Assembly (NCBI RefSeq): GCF_013371465.1
Contig: NZ_JABWDU010000002.1
Location: forward strand, 1,157,666 to 1,221,665
DNA length: 64,000 nucleotides
Origin: Ensifer oleiphilus
GTDB taxonomy: Bacteria; Pseudomonadota; Alphaproteobacteria; Rhizobiales; Rhizobiaceae
Direction: 5' to 3'
Position numbers and translations under genes: made by a program. The notes under the pieces are model-generated. The model had not been told where the DNA came from and searched no databases. It saw only the letters and a list, made by a program, of their open reading frames with translations. Below, piece after piece: positions 35,345 to 43,443 of the stretch (position 1 is the first letter of the stretch; the number at the start of each line of letters is the position of its first letter).

Positions 35345-35372
35345 CGGGGAGTTGCCGGTTGGGCCCTCCCCG
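35345..35372 (-). terminator. Intercistronic hairpin after the binding-protein gene
   Basis: GGGGAG (35346-35351) pairs with CTCCCC (35366-35371), plus one flanking C-G pair, in the gap between the binding-protein gene and its ATPase gene. Without a T tract it would rather protect the upstream message or partly stop transcription. Confidence 0.4.
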
Positions 35373-35421
35373 TCGTTAATCATGCATCCTCCCCGTGAAG
35401 CGAGGAGGTTGACCGTTGCAA

Positions 35422-36501
35422 TCAGCCGACGATCAGCTCGGTCCACTTCTGGTTCAGCCAGTCAGACTTGGACTGGTAGAGGTCGTAGCGCGGCACGATC
35501 GGCTCGATATCCGACGAAACGGCTGCGAACTCCTTGTCCGTCAGGTCGGTGACTTCGCGCTTGACGGTCGGCGACGTGCCGACCTTGCGCGAGAGTGTCG
35601 CCTGGATCGACGGCTGGCACATGTAGTCGATGAAGATATGGGCTTCCTCGGACTTCTGGGAAGCGCGCGACAGCGCCCAGCAACCGGAATCCTGTATGCC
35701 GCCCTCCTTCGGGAAAGTCGAGCGCACCGGATTGCCGTCGGCAGCCGCAAGACCTGTCACGTCGTGGTAATACTGGCCCATCGGGATTTCGCCCGACTTC
35801 AGCGACTGCTCGAACTGCGCTTCGTCGCGATACCAGAGCCGGACGTTCGGCTTCACCTCGGCGAGCTTTTCGAAGACCTTGAGGATTCCTTCTTCGGTAT
35901 CGAGCGCATTGGTGCCGCCGAAGAAGGTCTTGGCCGTCACTTCGAGCAGGAACGAGTTGGAAACGAGCGCCAGCAGGCCGAGCTTGTCGGCGTTTGCCGG
36001 ATCCCAGAACGCGGCCCAGGAGGTCGGCGCTTCCTTGTAGACGTCGGTGTTGGTGACGAGCGTGATGTACCAGGAGACGGCGCCGATGCCGGCAACGCGT
36101 CCGTCAGGGTACTTGTTGACGAAGCGGTCGAGCAGGTTCGAAGCGTTCTTGATCTTCGCCATGTCGATCGGCGTCCACAGCTCGGTCGACTGGCCCTTCA
36201 GCATCGCCACTTGCGACATCATAGAAACGTCGGCAGGCGCCTGGCCGGCGCGAGCGGCCTGTTCCAGCTGAACGAGCCAGGCTTCGCCGGTCGGCTCGGC
36301 GATCGATTCGACAGCGATGCCTGTCGCCTTGGTGAATTCCGGGAAGATGTTCTTGTCGAACGAGGTTTTGAAGTAGCCGCCGTAAACGCCGACCTTCAGC
36401 GACTTGTCCTGAGCGCGCAGCACCGAGGGCATCGCCAGCATCGAGGCGCCGGCAAGGCCTGCGCCAAGCAGCGTGCGGCGCTTGATGGAAGTTGTGATCA
36501 T
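35422..36501 (-). CDS. ABC transporter substrate-binding protein, spermidine/putrescine type
   Basis: A 359-residue periplasmic protein (PotD/PotF-like type II binding fold). The signal sequence has a twin-arginine look, SIKRRTLLGAGLAGASML, ending VLRAQ-D, so export by Tat is possible. Mature part begins KSLKVGVYGGYFKTSFDKNIFPEFTKATGI. AGGAG lies 7 bases before the ATG at 36501. It feeds the PotABC-like genes downstream. Ligand unknown; polyamine or a related cation is suggested by family and the agmatinase gene nearby. Confidence 0.9.
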   Translation of the reverse strand: MITTSIKRRTLLGAGLAGASMLAMPSVLRAQDKSLKVGVYGGYFKTSFDKNIFPEFTKATGIAVESIAEPTGEAWLVQLEQAARAGQAPADVSMMSQVAMLKGQSTELWTPIDMAKIKNASNLLDRFVNKYPDGRVAGIGAVSWYITLVTNTDVYKEAPTSWAAFWDPANADKLGLLALVSNSFLLEVTAKTFFGGTNALDTEEGILKVFEKLAEVKPNVRLWYRDEAQFEQSLKSGEIPMGQYYHDVTGLAAADGNPVRSTFPKEGGIQDSGCWALSRASQKSEEAHIFIDYMCQPSIQATLSRKVGTSPTVKREVTDLTDKEFAAVSSDIEPIVPRYDLYQSKSDWLNQKWTELIVG

Positions 36502-36574
36502 CGTCTGTCTCCTTTGTTTCGGCGGTGATCCGCCTTGTTCCCTGTTCTCGTTGATTTCTTGCACATTTTCGGTC

Positions 36575-37222
36575 TCAGTGCGCGGGTATTTTGCGCTCCA
36601 GCATGCGTGCATATTGTGTCAGCGGATAACACAGCACGAAGAAGATCACCGCGACCAGCCCATAGACCGTGAAAGGTTCGAAGGTTGCATTATTGATCGC
36701 ATTCGCGGTTCTGAGAAGCTCCTCGAAGCCGATGATCGACGTCAGCGCCGTGCTCTTGATGAGCTGGACGAGAAAGCCCACGATCGGCGGCCGGGTGATC
36801 GCAAACGCCTGCGGCAGGATCACGAGCCGCAGTTCCTGCAGGCGGTGCAGGCCGAGGCTGGCGCCGGCATCCCACTGGCCGAGCGGCAGTGCCTCGACGC
36901 CACCGCGCCAGATCTCGGCGAGATAGGCGCTGGCATAGAAGGTCAGCCCCAGGGCCGCAGCCGTCCACGGCTCGATGCGAAAGCCGAGCATCGGCAGGCC
37001 GAAGAACATCAGGAACAGCTGCATCAACAAGGGCGTGCCCTGAAACAGCGCGATGTAGCCCGAGCCGAAGCGGCGCAGCCACTTCTGTTTCGAGATGCGG
37101 GCAAACAGGATCAGCAGGCCGACCGCAGCGCCGCCGGCAAAGGCGACAGCCGACAGAAGCACCGTCCAGCGGGTGGCGAACACCAGGTTGCGCAGGATGT
37201 CCCAGAAGGTGAATTCGATCAT
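36575..37222 (-). CDS. Polar amino acid ABC transporter permease (HisM/GlnP type), second
   Basis: A 215-residue permease with the family coupling segment EALPLGQWDAGASLGLHRLQELRLVILPQAFAITRPP and an ALFQGTPLLMQLFLMFFGLP motif. ATG overlaps the stop of the first permease gene. It ends 73 bases before the next binding-protein gene. No polar amino acid-type ATPase gene is present in the operon. Confidence 0.92.
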   Translation of the reverse strand: MIEFTFWDILRNLVFATRWTVLLSAVAFAGGAAVGLLILFARISKQKWLRRFGSGYIALFQGTPLLMQLFLMFFGLPMLGFRIEPWTAAALGLTFYASAYLAEIWRGGVEALPLGQWDAGASLGLHRLQELRLVILPQAFAITRPPIVGFLVQLIKSTALTSIIGFEELLRTANAINNATFEPFTVYGLVAVIFFVLCYPLTQYARMLERKIPAH

Positions 37223-37887
37223 GACACGCCCGCTCCCAGCACGCGCCTGCCGCCGGCGACAAACAGGCGCCGGATCGCCATCGACAAAGCGAGATAGATC
37301 AGCGTGACGACGAAATAGGTCTCGAAGGAACGGAAAGTGCGTGCCTGCAAGAGGTCGGCCTCATGGGCAAGCTCGCGCACCGCGATCTGCGACACGACGG
37401 CCGATTCCAGCATCATGATGATCACCTGGCTGATGAGGGCCGGAAAGATGACCTTCAGCGCCTGCGGCAGGATGATCTTGACGAACACCTGACGTGGCCT
37501 GAGGCCGAGCGCAAAGGCCGCCTCGCCCTGGCCCTTCGGCACGGCGTCGAGGCCGGCACCGACGATCTCGGTGGTGTAGGCCGCCATGTTGAGCGTCATC
37601 GCCAGGATCGCGGCAACGACCGGATCGAGCCTGATGCCGATGCTCGGCAGACCGAAGTAGATGAAGAACAGCTGCACCAGAAACGGCGTGTTGCGGATCA
37701 CTTCGACATAGACGGCAACCGCCTTGCGCAGGATGCCGTAGCGACTGCGGCGGGCGGCAGCGAAGAGAATGCTGATCACGATGCCGAACACCGTGGTGCA
37801 GGCGATCAGGAAGAGCGTCATCGCGGCGCCGTGGGCAATTGCGCCCGCGGCATCCCGAAGCCACCCGAAATCGAGGCTGTAACCCAT
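37219..37887 (-). CDS. Polar amino acid ABC transporter permease (HisM/GlnP type), first
   Basis: A 222-residue permease with VEVIRNTPFLVQLFFIYFGLPSIGI and coupling segment DAVPKGQGEAAFALGLRPRQVFVKIILPQALKV. The start MGYSLDFGW at 37887 has AAAGG about 8 bases before. Works with the other permease and the binding protein just upstream. Confidence 0.92.
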   Translation of the reverse strand: MGYSLDFGWLRDAAGAIAHGAAMTLFLIACTTVFGIVISILFAAARRSRYGILRKAVAVYVEVIRNTPFLVQLFFIYFGLPSIGIRLDPVVAAILAMTLNMAAYTTEIVGAGLDAVPKGQGEAAFALGLRPRQVFVKIILPQALKVIFPALISQVIIMMLESAVVSQIAVRELAHEADLLQARTFRSFETYFVVTLIYLALSMAIRRLFVAGGRRVLGAGVS

Positions 37888-37909
37888 CGTCGCAACCTTT
37901 CCCCGAAAG

Positions 37910-37938
37910 GCCCACGGAGACGCCAAGTCCCCGTGGGC
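37910..37938 (-). terminator. Hairpin between binding-protein and permease genes
   Basis: GCCCACGG (37910-37917) and its complement (37931-37938) form an 8-bp stem with a 13-base loop, 12 bases past the binding-protein stop. On the minus strand it is followed by CTTTC, so it could be a leaky terminator that lowers permease expression. Confidence 0.45.
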
Positions 37939-37950
37939 GTCAAGAGCGGA

Positions 37951-38745
37951 TTAGTCCTTGAGGTTTTCGGGGTTGAGCGGCGTCTTCAGCCAGGCCTCGG
38001 AGCTGGCGTTCAGCTTGCCGTCGGCCAGCATCTTGGCAACGGCGTCGTTGACGGCCGTCTTCAGCGCTTCCTCGTTCTTGTTGAGGCCGATATGCGACGG
38101 CGAGGTCAGGAGCTGGAACTTCTGCTCCGGCTTCAGCGCTTCCTGGCGGGCAAGCACCTGCGCGCCGACGTCGTTGCCGACGACCATCAGCTGGGTCTGG
38201 CCGGAGATGAACGCCTGGATCACGGCATTGTAGTTGTCGAAGCGCTGGATCGCAGCGCTCGACGGCGCGGCCTCGGTCAACGAAGTATCTTCCAGCGTGC
38301 CGCGGTTGACGGCAATGGTCTTGTCGGCAAGATCTTCCTTGCCGGCGACCTTGAGGTCCGCCGGGCCGATGACGGCGATGTAGTAAGGCGCGTAGGCGGC
38401 TGCGAAGTCGATCACTTCGGCGCGCTCCTTGGAGAAGCCGACGCTCATCAGGATGTCGACGCGCTTGTCGTTGAGATAGGGAATGCGGTTCTGGCCGGTA
38501 ACGCTGACGAGGTTCAGCTTGACGCCGAGGCCGTCGGCGATCTGCTGGGCAACGTCCACGTCATAACCCTTGATGCTCATGTCGGCGCTGGCCGAGGAGA
38601 AGGGCGGGAAATCCGAGAAGATGCCGACCTTGATCTCGCCGGCCGATTTGATGTCGGCGAGCGCGTCGGCACGCGCGATACCGGTTGCGGCGCCCAGCAT
38701 CAGGGCGGCGGCGAAGGCTGTTTTCATTGTTTTCTGAAGTGTCAT
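37951..38745 (-). CDS. Polar amino acid ABC transporter substrate-binding protein
   Basis: A 264-residue periplasmic binding protein (type II, bacterial extracellular family 3). Signal peptide ends GIARA-D; mature part has EIKVGIFSDFPPFSSASADMSIKGYDVDVAQQIADGLG and DILMSVGFSKERAEVIDFAAAY, the standard ligand-lobe motifs. AGGGGAA precedes the ATG at 38745. Directly downstream of agmatinase, so arginine, agmatine or a related guanidino/amine compound is a reasonable guess for the ligand. Confidence 0.91.
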   Translation of the reverse strand: MTLQKTMKTAFAAALMLGAATGIARADALADIKSAGEIKVGIFSDFPPFSSASADMSIKGYDVDVAQQIADGLGVKLNLVSVTGQNRIPYLNDKRVDILMSVGFSKERAEVIDFAAAYAPYYIAVIGPADLKVAGKEDLADKTIAVNRGTLEDTSLTEAAPSSAAIQRFDNYNAVIQAFISGQTQLMVVGNDVGAQVLARQEALKPEQKFQLLTSPSHIGLNKNEEALKTAVNDAVAKMLADGKLNASSEAWLKTPLNPENLKD

Positions 38746-38793
38746 TGTCGTTCCCCTGTCTGGAAGCATTGTTGATTGTGGGCATTTTCTGGC

Positions 38794-38820
38794 CGGCTGC
38801 CGCTTCCAGTCCGGCAGCCG
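38794..38820 (-). terminator. Hairpin after the agmatinase gene
   Basis: CGGCTGCCG (38794-38802) and CGGCAGCCG (38812-38820) form a perfect 9-bp stem with a 9-base loop, 20 bases past the agmatinase stop. No T tract follows on the minus strand. Confidence 0.45.
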
Positions 38821-38840
38821 ACGAATCTTTCTCTTATGTG

Positions 38841-39902
38841 TCAGGCCGACTTGCCGGTCACGGCAGGGCTGAACACCATGAGGCTGAGGATCTCGAACAG
38901 TACCTGGGCGCCAGCATGCGCCGTGTTGGTCGTCGCATCATATTGCGGCGCGACCTCGACGACATCACCGCCGACAAGATTGACGCCCTTGAAGCCGCGG
39001 ATCAGTTCCAGCACTTCGCGGGTGGTGAGGCCGCCGACTTCAGGCGTGCCGGTGCCGGGCGCAAAGCTCGGGTCGAGGCTGTCGATGTCGAAGGAGAGAT
39101 AGGTCGGGCCGTCGCCGACGATCTTCTTCGCCTTCTCGATGATGGCCGGGATGCCGAGACCGGTCACTTCCTCCGCATGGATCACGGTCATGCCGGACTC
39201 GTAGGAGAACTCCCAGAGATACTCGGCCGAGCCGCGGATACCGATCTGCACGACGCGGGTCGGATCGAGCACACCGTCGAGCACCGCGTTGCGGAACGGG
39301 CCGCCATGGTGGAATTTTGTGAGGTCGTAGGCGCCGCCAGTGTCGCAATGGGCATCGATGTGGATCATGCCGACAGGCTTTTTCTTGCCGACGGCCTTCA
39401 GGATCGGGTGGGTGATCGAATGGTCGCCACCGACAGACAACGGGATGACGCCGGCATCGACGATCTGGTTGATGCGCTTCTCGATATCGTCATGGCTGAG
39501 CTCCAGCCGGTAGCGGCTCTGGAAGGGCACGTCACCGATATCGGCGACGCGCAATTCATGAACCGGCGCGCAGCCGAGCACATGATTGTAGGGGCCGATC
39601 CGCTCGATCGAGCGCAGCGCCCGCGGTCCGAAGCGCGAGCCCGGGCGGTTTGTGACGCCGAGATCCATGGGAATGCCGACGATCGCGACCTGCAGATTGC
39701 CGAAATCGGGCTCGTCGGCATCGATGGCCATGTGCGGGGCGGTCAGGAAGGTCGGAATGCCGGAATAGGGCGCAAGGCGGGTGCCGCTCTTGGTGAAGAT
39801 CTTGTCGGCAACGCGGCGGAAAGTCGGGTCGAACAGCTCGCCGCCATGGCTTTCGCCGTATTTCGCCTTGAGTTCGCCAAGCTTCTTATCGTCCCAGGCC
39901 AT
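38841..39902 (-). CDS. speB: Agmatinase / ureohydrolase family protein
   Basis: A 353-residue arginase-superfamily enzyme. Manganese ligands are present: His in SVGGDHSITHP, DAHCD and the SFDIDSLDPSFAPGTGTPE segment. Agmatinase would give putrescine and urea; relatives act on guanidinobutyrate or guanidinopropionate, and an N-terminal extension of about 60 residues before PHMAIDADEPDFGNLQVAIVGIP is seen in that wider group, so the exact substrate is open. GGAGG lies 7 bases before the ATG at 39902. Divergent from the LysR gene. Urea made here could feed the urease encoded in the same window. Confidence 0.9.
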   Translation of the reverse strand: MAWDDKKLGELKAKYGESHGGELFDPTFRRVADKIFTKSGTRLAPYSGIPTFLTAPHMAIDADEPDFGNLQVAIVGIPMDLGVTNRPGSRFGPRALRSIERIGPYNHVLGCAPVHELRVADIGDVPFQSRYRLELSHDDIEKRINQIVDAGVIPLSVGGDHSITHPILKAVGKKKPVGMIHIDAHCDTGGAYDLTKFHHGGPFRNAVLDGVLDPTRVVQIGIRGSAEYLWEFSYESGMTVIHAEEVTGLGIPAIIEKAKKIVGDGPTYLSFDIDSLDPSFAPGTGTPEVGGLTTREVLELIRGFKGVNLVGGDVVEVAPQYDATTNTAHAGAQVLFEILSLMVFSPAVTGKSA

Positions 39903-40078
39903 CCACAATCCTCCGTCATGTCAGCCGGGGAATGCGCGCAAAGGCGCCACAGATCAGCATCTGCGGATGGGGCCGGTTCTGTCCGGCGCTATCAAGTTCC
40001 CCAGGCTTTTTGCCTTTGTTGAACACCATTAGGTGACAAATCCGCTGGAAAATCAATTGACATTGTTATAGCGTTTCG

Positions 40079-40095
40079 TGTGAGAAAAATTCACA
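40079..40095. promoter_or_regulatory. LysR-type operator candidate between speB and the LysR gene
   Basis: TGTGAGAAAAATTCACA is a perfect interrupted palindrome (arms TGTGA and TCACA, 7-base A+T-rich spacer) containing T-N11-A at 40081-40093. It lies in the divergent region right next to the LysR start, where these regulators usually bind. Confidence 0.55.
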
Positions 40096-40099
40096 TCAC

Positions 40100-41170
40100 T
40101 TGACCTCGCCGGAACCCGCAGATTTGTCCAGCCGCCTGCCACCCCTGAACCCCTTGCGTGCCTTCGAGGCGACGGCGCGCCGTGGTTCGGTGTCGGCGGC
40201 CGCCCGCGAACTCAATGTGACGCACGGCGCCATCAGCCACCAGATCCGCGCGCTCGAACTGTCGATCAATGCCACGCTGTTCGAACGCGGCGGCAAGCGG
40301 TTGAAGCTGACGCCGCAGGGCGCACTGCTGCTGCCGGCCGTCACCCACGCCTTTGCCGAGATCGCGGCGGCGACCGCCGCCATGACGCGACCGACCACCA
40401 GCGGCGAGTTGCGCATCACCTGCGTGCCCGCCCTTCTCTCGTTCTGGCTGATCCCGCGCCTGCATCTCTTCACCGAGCAGTTTCCCGACGTGCGCCTGAC
40501 GCTGATCGCTTCCAACGACGCAGCCTATCTCGATGCGTCGGATGTCGACGTCTGCCTGATCTATGGCGACGGCAACTGGCCGGGCTGCTGGTCGAAACTC
40601 TGGAGCCGTCTCGCCCTCTTCCCGGTGGTCAGCCCGACTTTGCTTAACATGCGACCGCTGCGCTCCGTGCGCGACTTGCGCGACCACGTGATGCTGCACG
40701 GCGACGACGGACGCGAATGGAACACCTGGCTGGCAGCCGCCGACGCCAGCGACCTGCAGCGCGGCCGCCAGCACTTCATGAGCGACGCCCGGCTTTCGAC
40801 CGAGGCGGCCCTTCACAATCAGGGCGTCGCCCTTGGCGACACCATCACCGCCGGAAGCCTGATCGCCCGCGGCGAACTGATCGCCCCCTTCGACCTGACG
40901 GTTCCGGCCAACGATGCCTTCTACGTCGCCTGTCGCAACGAAGTGCTGGCCGCCCCGATCGTGCGCATCTTCATCGACTGGATGTTCTCGGCGCTCGAAA
41001 ACGACCCGATGCCGGAACTGCAGACCTCGGCGCGCACGATTATTCGCAGCCGAGCCTCGAAATCCGAGCCGACAGATCGTAAATCGGTGCAGGACGGCTT
41101 TCAGCCGGTTTCAGCTCCGGCCCGCGGCCGGCGTATGGAACGCCCCCAGAAACGCAAGAACAAAGCCTGA
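40100..41170 (+). CDS. LysR family transcriptional regulator (GcvA-like)
   Basis: A regulator of up to 356 residues. The N-terminal winged helix-turn-helix is LPPLNPLRAFEATARRGSVSAAARELNVTHGAISHQIRALE, of GcvA/AmpR type; the effector domain is about residues 95-300. After that come about 45 residues rich in Arg, Lys and Ser with no family match (ending RPQKRKNKA). There is no ATG near the front: the start must be TTG, at 40100 or 40124. Divergent from agmatinase, which it probably controls, and 17 bases before the aminotransferase gene. Confidence 0.85.
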   Translation: MTSPEPADLSSRLPPLNPLRAFEATARRGSVSAAARELNVTHGAISHQIRALELSINATLFERGGKRLKLTPQGALLLPAVTHAFAEIAAATAAMTRPTTSGELRITCVPALLSFWLIPRLHLFTEQFPDVRLTLIASNDAAYLDASDVDVCLIYGDGNWPGCWSKLWSRLALFPVVSPTLLNMRPLRSVRDLRDHVMLHGDDGREWNTWLAAADASDLQRGRQHFMSDARLSTEAALHNQGVALGDTITAGSLIARGELIAPFDLTVPANDAFYVACRNEVLAAPIVRIFIDWMFSALENDPMPELQTSARTIIRSRASKSEPTDRKSVQDGFQPVSAPARGRRMERPQKRKNKA

Positions 41171-41187
41171 GCCATAGGAACTCCGCC

Positions 41188-42366
41188 ATGCCGCATTTCA
41201 ATCCGCTCGTCGAAAAGCTCTCGCCGCCGCCCGTCCCCTCGGTGCTCGCCTGGGCGAAAAGCTATGATGGCTCCCGTGGGCCGCTGATCGACCTGTCGCA
41301 GGCGGTACCCGGCTATCCTGCGCATCCGGACATGCTGGCCTGGCTCGGCGAAGCGGCCGCCTCGACCGCCTATACCGGCTATGGCGCGATCGAGGGCGAA
41401 GCGGTGCTGCGTGAGGCGTATGCCGAACATGTGGCAGGCCTCTATGGGGCAGCGATCACCGCCGACAACATCCACGTCACCTCGGGCTGCAACCAGGCCT
41501 TCATCTGTACCGCGATGGCAATTGCCTCGGCCGGCGACACGATCCTGATGACCAACCCCTACTACTTCAACCAGGAAACAACGCTTTCCATGCTCGGCAT
41601 CAATGTCGAGCTGGTGCCGTGCGACGCCGGTCACGGCTTCCTGCCGGAGGTAGACGCGATTGCTGCTGCGCTGCGGCCGGGTATTCGCGCGCTTGCGCTG
41701 GTCTCGCCGAACAATCCGACCGGCGCGATCTATCCGCCGGAGCTTCTGTCGCGCATCCACCAGGCCTGCCGCACCAACGGTACATGGCTGATCCTCGACG
41801 AAACCTATCGCGACTTCCTGCCCGACGCCGGCGCGGCACCGCACGGTCTGCTGCAGACGGAAGGCTGGCAGGACAGCTTCATCGGCCTCTACAGCTTCTC
41901 CAAATCCTTCTGCATTCCGGGCCATAGGCTCGGCGCGATCACGGCCGGGTCGGCACTCGTCGACCAGGTCACCAAGATCATGGACAATCTGCAGATATGC
42001 GCGCCGCGCTCGGCCCAGGCCGCGGTCGCAAAAGCCATTCCGGCACTTGCCGATTGGCGCCTTGGCAATCGTGCCGAGATCGCCACACGTGCCGATGCGC
42101 TGCGCGACGTCATGAGCCGGCTGCCGCAATGGAAGCTGCAGGCGATCGGCGCGTACTTCGCCTATATTCGCCATCCCTTCCCGGATATCGATTCGCAGTT
42201 CGTGGCCGAGAAGCTGGCGAAACTCGCCGGCGTCGTCTGCCTGCCGGGCGACTATTTTGGCGAGGGCCAGGAAAACTATCTGCGCTTCGCCTTTGCCAAC
42301 GCCGATGCGGACACGATCCGCCAATTGGAAGAACGGCTCGCCGGCTTCAACCTGCCCGGATTGTAA
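41188..42366 (+). CDS. PLP-dependent aminotransferase, class I/II
   Basis: A 392-residue fold-type I aminotransferase. Cofactor and substrate residues: YTGYGAIEGEAVLREAYAEH, SGCNQAFICTAMA, SPNNPTGAIYP, ILDETYRDF, the Schiff-base Lys in YSFSKSFCIPGHRLGAI and Arg in YLRFAFAN. Similar to aspartate/branched aminotransferases; the amino donor is unknown. It follows the LysR gene by 17 bases and is likely co-expressed with it. Confidence 0.9.
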   Translation: MPHFNPLVEKLSPPPVPSVLAWAKSYDGSRGPLIDLSQAVPGYPAHPDMLAWLGEAAASTAYTGYGAIEGEAVLREAYAEHVAGLYGAAITADNIHVTSGCNQAFICTAMAIASAGDTILMTNPYYFNQETTLSMLGINVELVPCDAGHGFLPEVDAIAAALRPGIRALALVSPNNPTGAIYPPELLSRIHQACRTNGTWLILDETYRDFLPDAGAAPHGLLQTEGWQDSFIGLYSFSKSFCIPGHRLGAITAGSALVDQVTKIMDNLQICAPRSAQAAVAKAIPALADWRLGNRAEIATRADALRDVMSRLPQWKLQAIGAYFAYIRHPFPDIDSQFVAEKLAKLAGVVCLPGDYFGEGQENYLRFAFANADADTIRQLEERLAGFNLPGL

Positions 42367-42372
42367 CAGGGA

Positions 42373-43296
42373 CTAGCCCCGGCGGGCGATCAGGATGCCG
42401 ATGAGCACGATCGCCCCGCCGATTGCCTGCATCAGCCCGACCGGCTCGGACAGCAGGATCCAGGCGAGGATGGCTGCGACCACCGGCTGCAGCAACAGCG
42501 TCAGCGACGAAAACGCCGGCGGCAGATAGGCGAGCGCATAGGTGATCGCCACCTGCCCGCCCGCGTGGCTGACGAAGGCAAGGCCGAACAGCATCGACCA
42601 GCCGAAGAGCGTCGGCGGTATCAGCGTCGGTTCGGACAAAAGCACGATCGGCAGCATGCAGATGGCGGCCGAGGCCGTGCTCCAGACCATGATGCGGATG
42701 GTGCTGAAGAGGCTGCGCAGCCGGCCGATCGCCAGGATATAGCCGGCATAGAACATGGCCGCGATAACGGCGACGCCGTCGCCGAGCAGGTTGCCGTCGC
42801 CAAGCGCCATCGGCCCGCCCTTCAGCGTGATGACGCCGACAACCGCCGTCACAAGCCCGATGGCAAAGACGGCGCTGATGCGGGCGCGGAAAAGCAGCCA
42901 GCTCACAAGCGTCACGAACACAGGGGCAAGATTGGCAAGCAGCGTGGCATTGGCGACCGACGTCTTGGTCAGCGCATAGTGCCAGGCGGCAAGATCGATC
43001 GCCAGGAATACGCCGGGCAGCACCAGCAGCGCATATTCCGAGAGCTTCTCGGGCCGCCGATCCGACGCGGGCGCGCCGCGAAACCAGGACCAGGCAAGAA
43101 GGGGGATCAGCGCCAGCGCCACGCGCCAGAAAGCCGTCGCCATCGGCCCGACCTCGGACAGACGCACGAAGATCGGCGAGCCGCCGATCGCAGCCCCGCC
43201 GATCAGCAGAGCGGCCATGGCAAGACGGTTATGGGATGAGGCGGTGGCGGATACTGGGGTCACGGCAATGTCGCTATTCTGCTGGCGGGCGATCAA
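42373..43296 (-). CDS. EamA/DMT family transporter
   Basis: An inner-membrane protein of up to 307 residues with about ten helices in two EamA repeats (GGSPIFVRLSEVGPMATAFWRVALALIPLL and DGVAVIAAMFYAGYILAIGRL; PVVAAILAWILLSEPVGLMQAIGGAIVLIGILIA). Such proteins export metabolites or amino acids. The longest start is a TTG at 43296; an ATG at 43218 would remove 26 residues and leave MAALLIGGAAIGG. Its end faces the aminotransferase end 6 bases away. Confidence 0.87.
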   Translation of the reverse strand: MIARQQNSDIAVTPVSATASSHNRLAMAALLIGGAAIGGSPIFVRLSEVGPMATAFWRVALALIPLLAWSWFRGAPASDRRPEKLSEYALLVLPGVFLAIDLAAWHYALTKTSVANATLLANLAPVFVTLVSWLLFRARISAVFAIGLVTAVVGVITLKGGPMALGDGNLLGDGVAVIAAMFYAGYILAIGRLRSLFSTIRIMVWSTASAAICMLPIVLLSEPTLIPPTLFGWSMLFGLAFVSHAGGQVAITYALAYLPPAFSSLTLLLQPVVAAILAWILLSEPVGLMQAIGGAIVLIGILIARRG

Positions 43297-43413
43297 GGCC
43301 CTTAGAAAGGCAGCTAGCAGAAGACCGGCATCGGCGACAGTCGCTAGAAATCACCCGATGCAACAAACGCGGCCGCCGTGCAGAAGCACCGGCAGCCGCA
43401 AACTTGCTTCATC

Positions 43414-43431
43414 TCGCGCCTTCCGGCGCGA
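43414..43431 (-). terminator. Hairpin after the aldehyde dehydrogenase gene
   Basis: TCGCGCC and GGCGCGA pair around TTCC (GGAA on the minus strand), 13 bases past the stop of the aldehyde dehydrogenase gene; only a weak GTTT follows. Confidence 0.45.
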
Positions 43432-43443
43432 TGCTTCGCCGTG

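Noticed and set aside
39903-40099. TTGACA at 40057-40062 as a -35 of the LysR gene
   Set aside because: No acceptable -10 sequence at 16-18 bases; kept out of the feature list.
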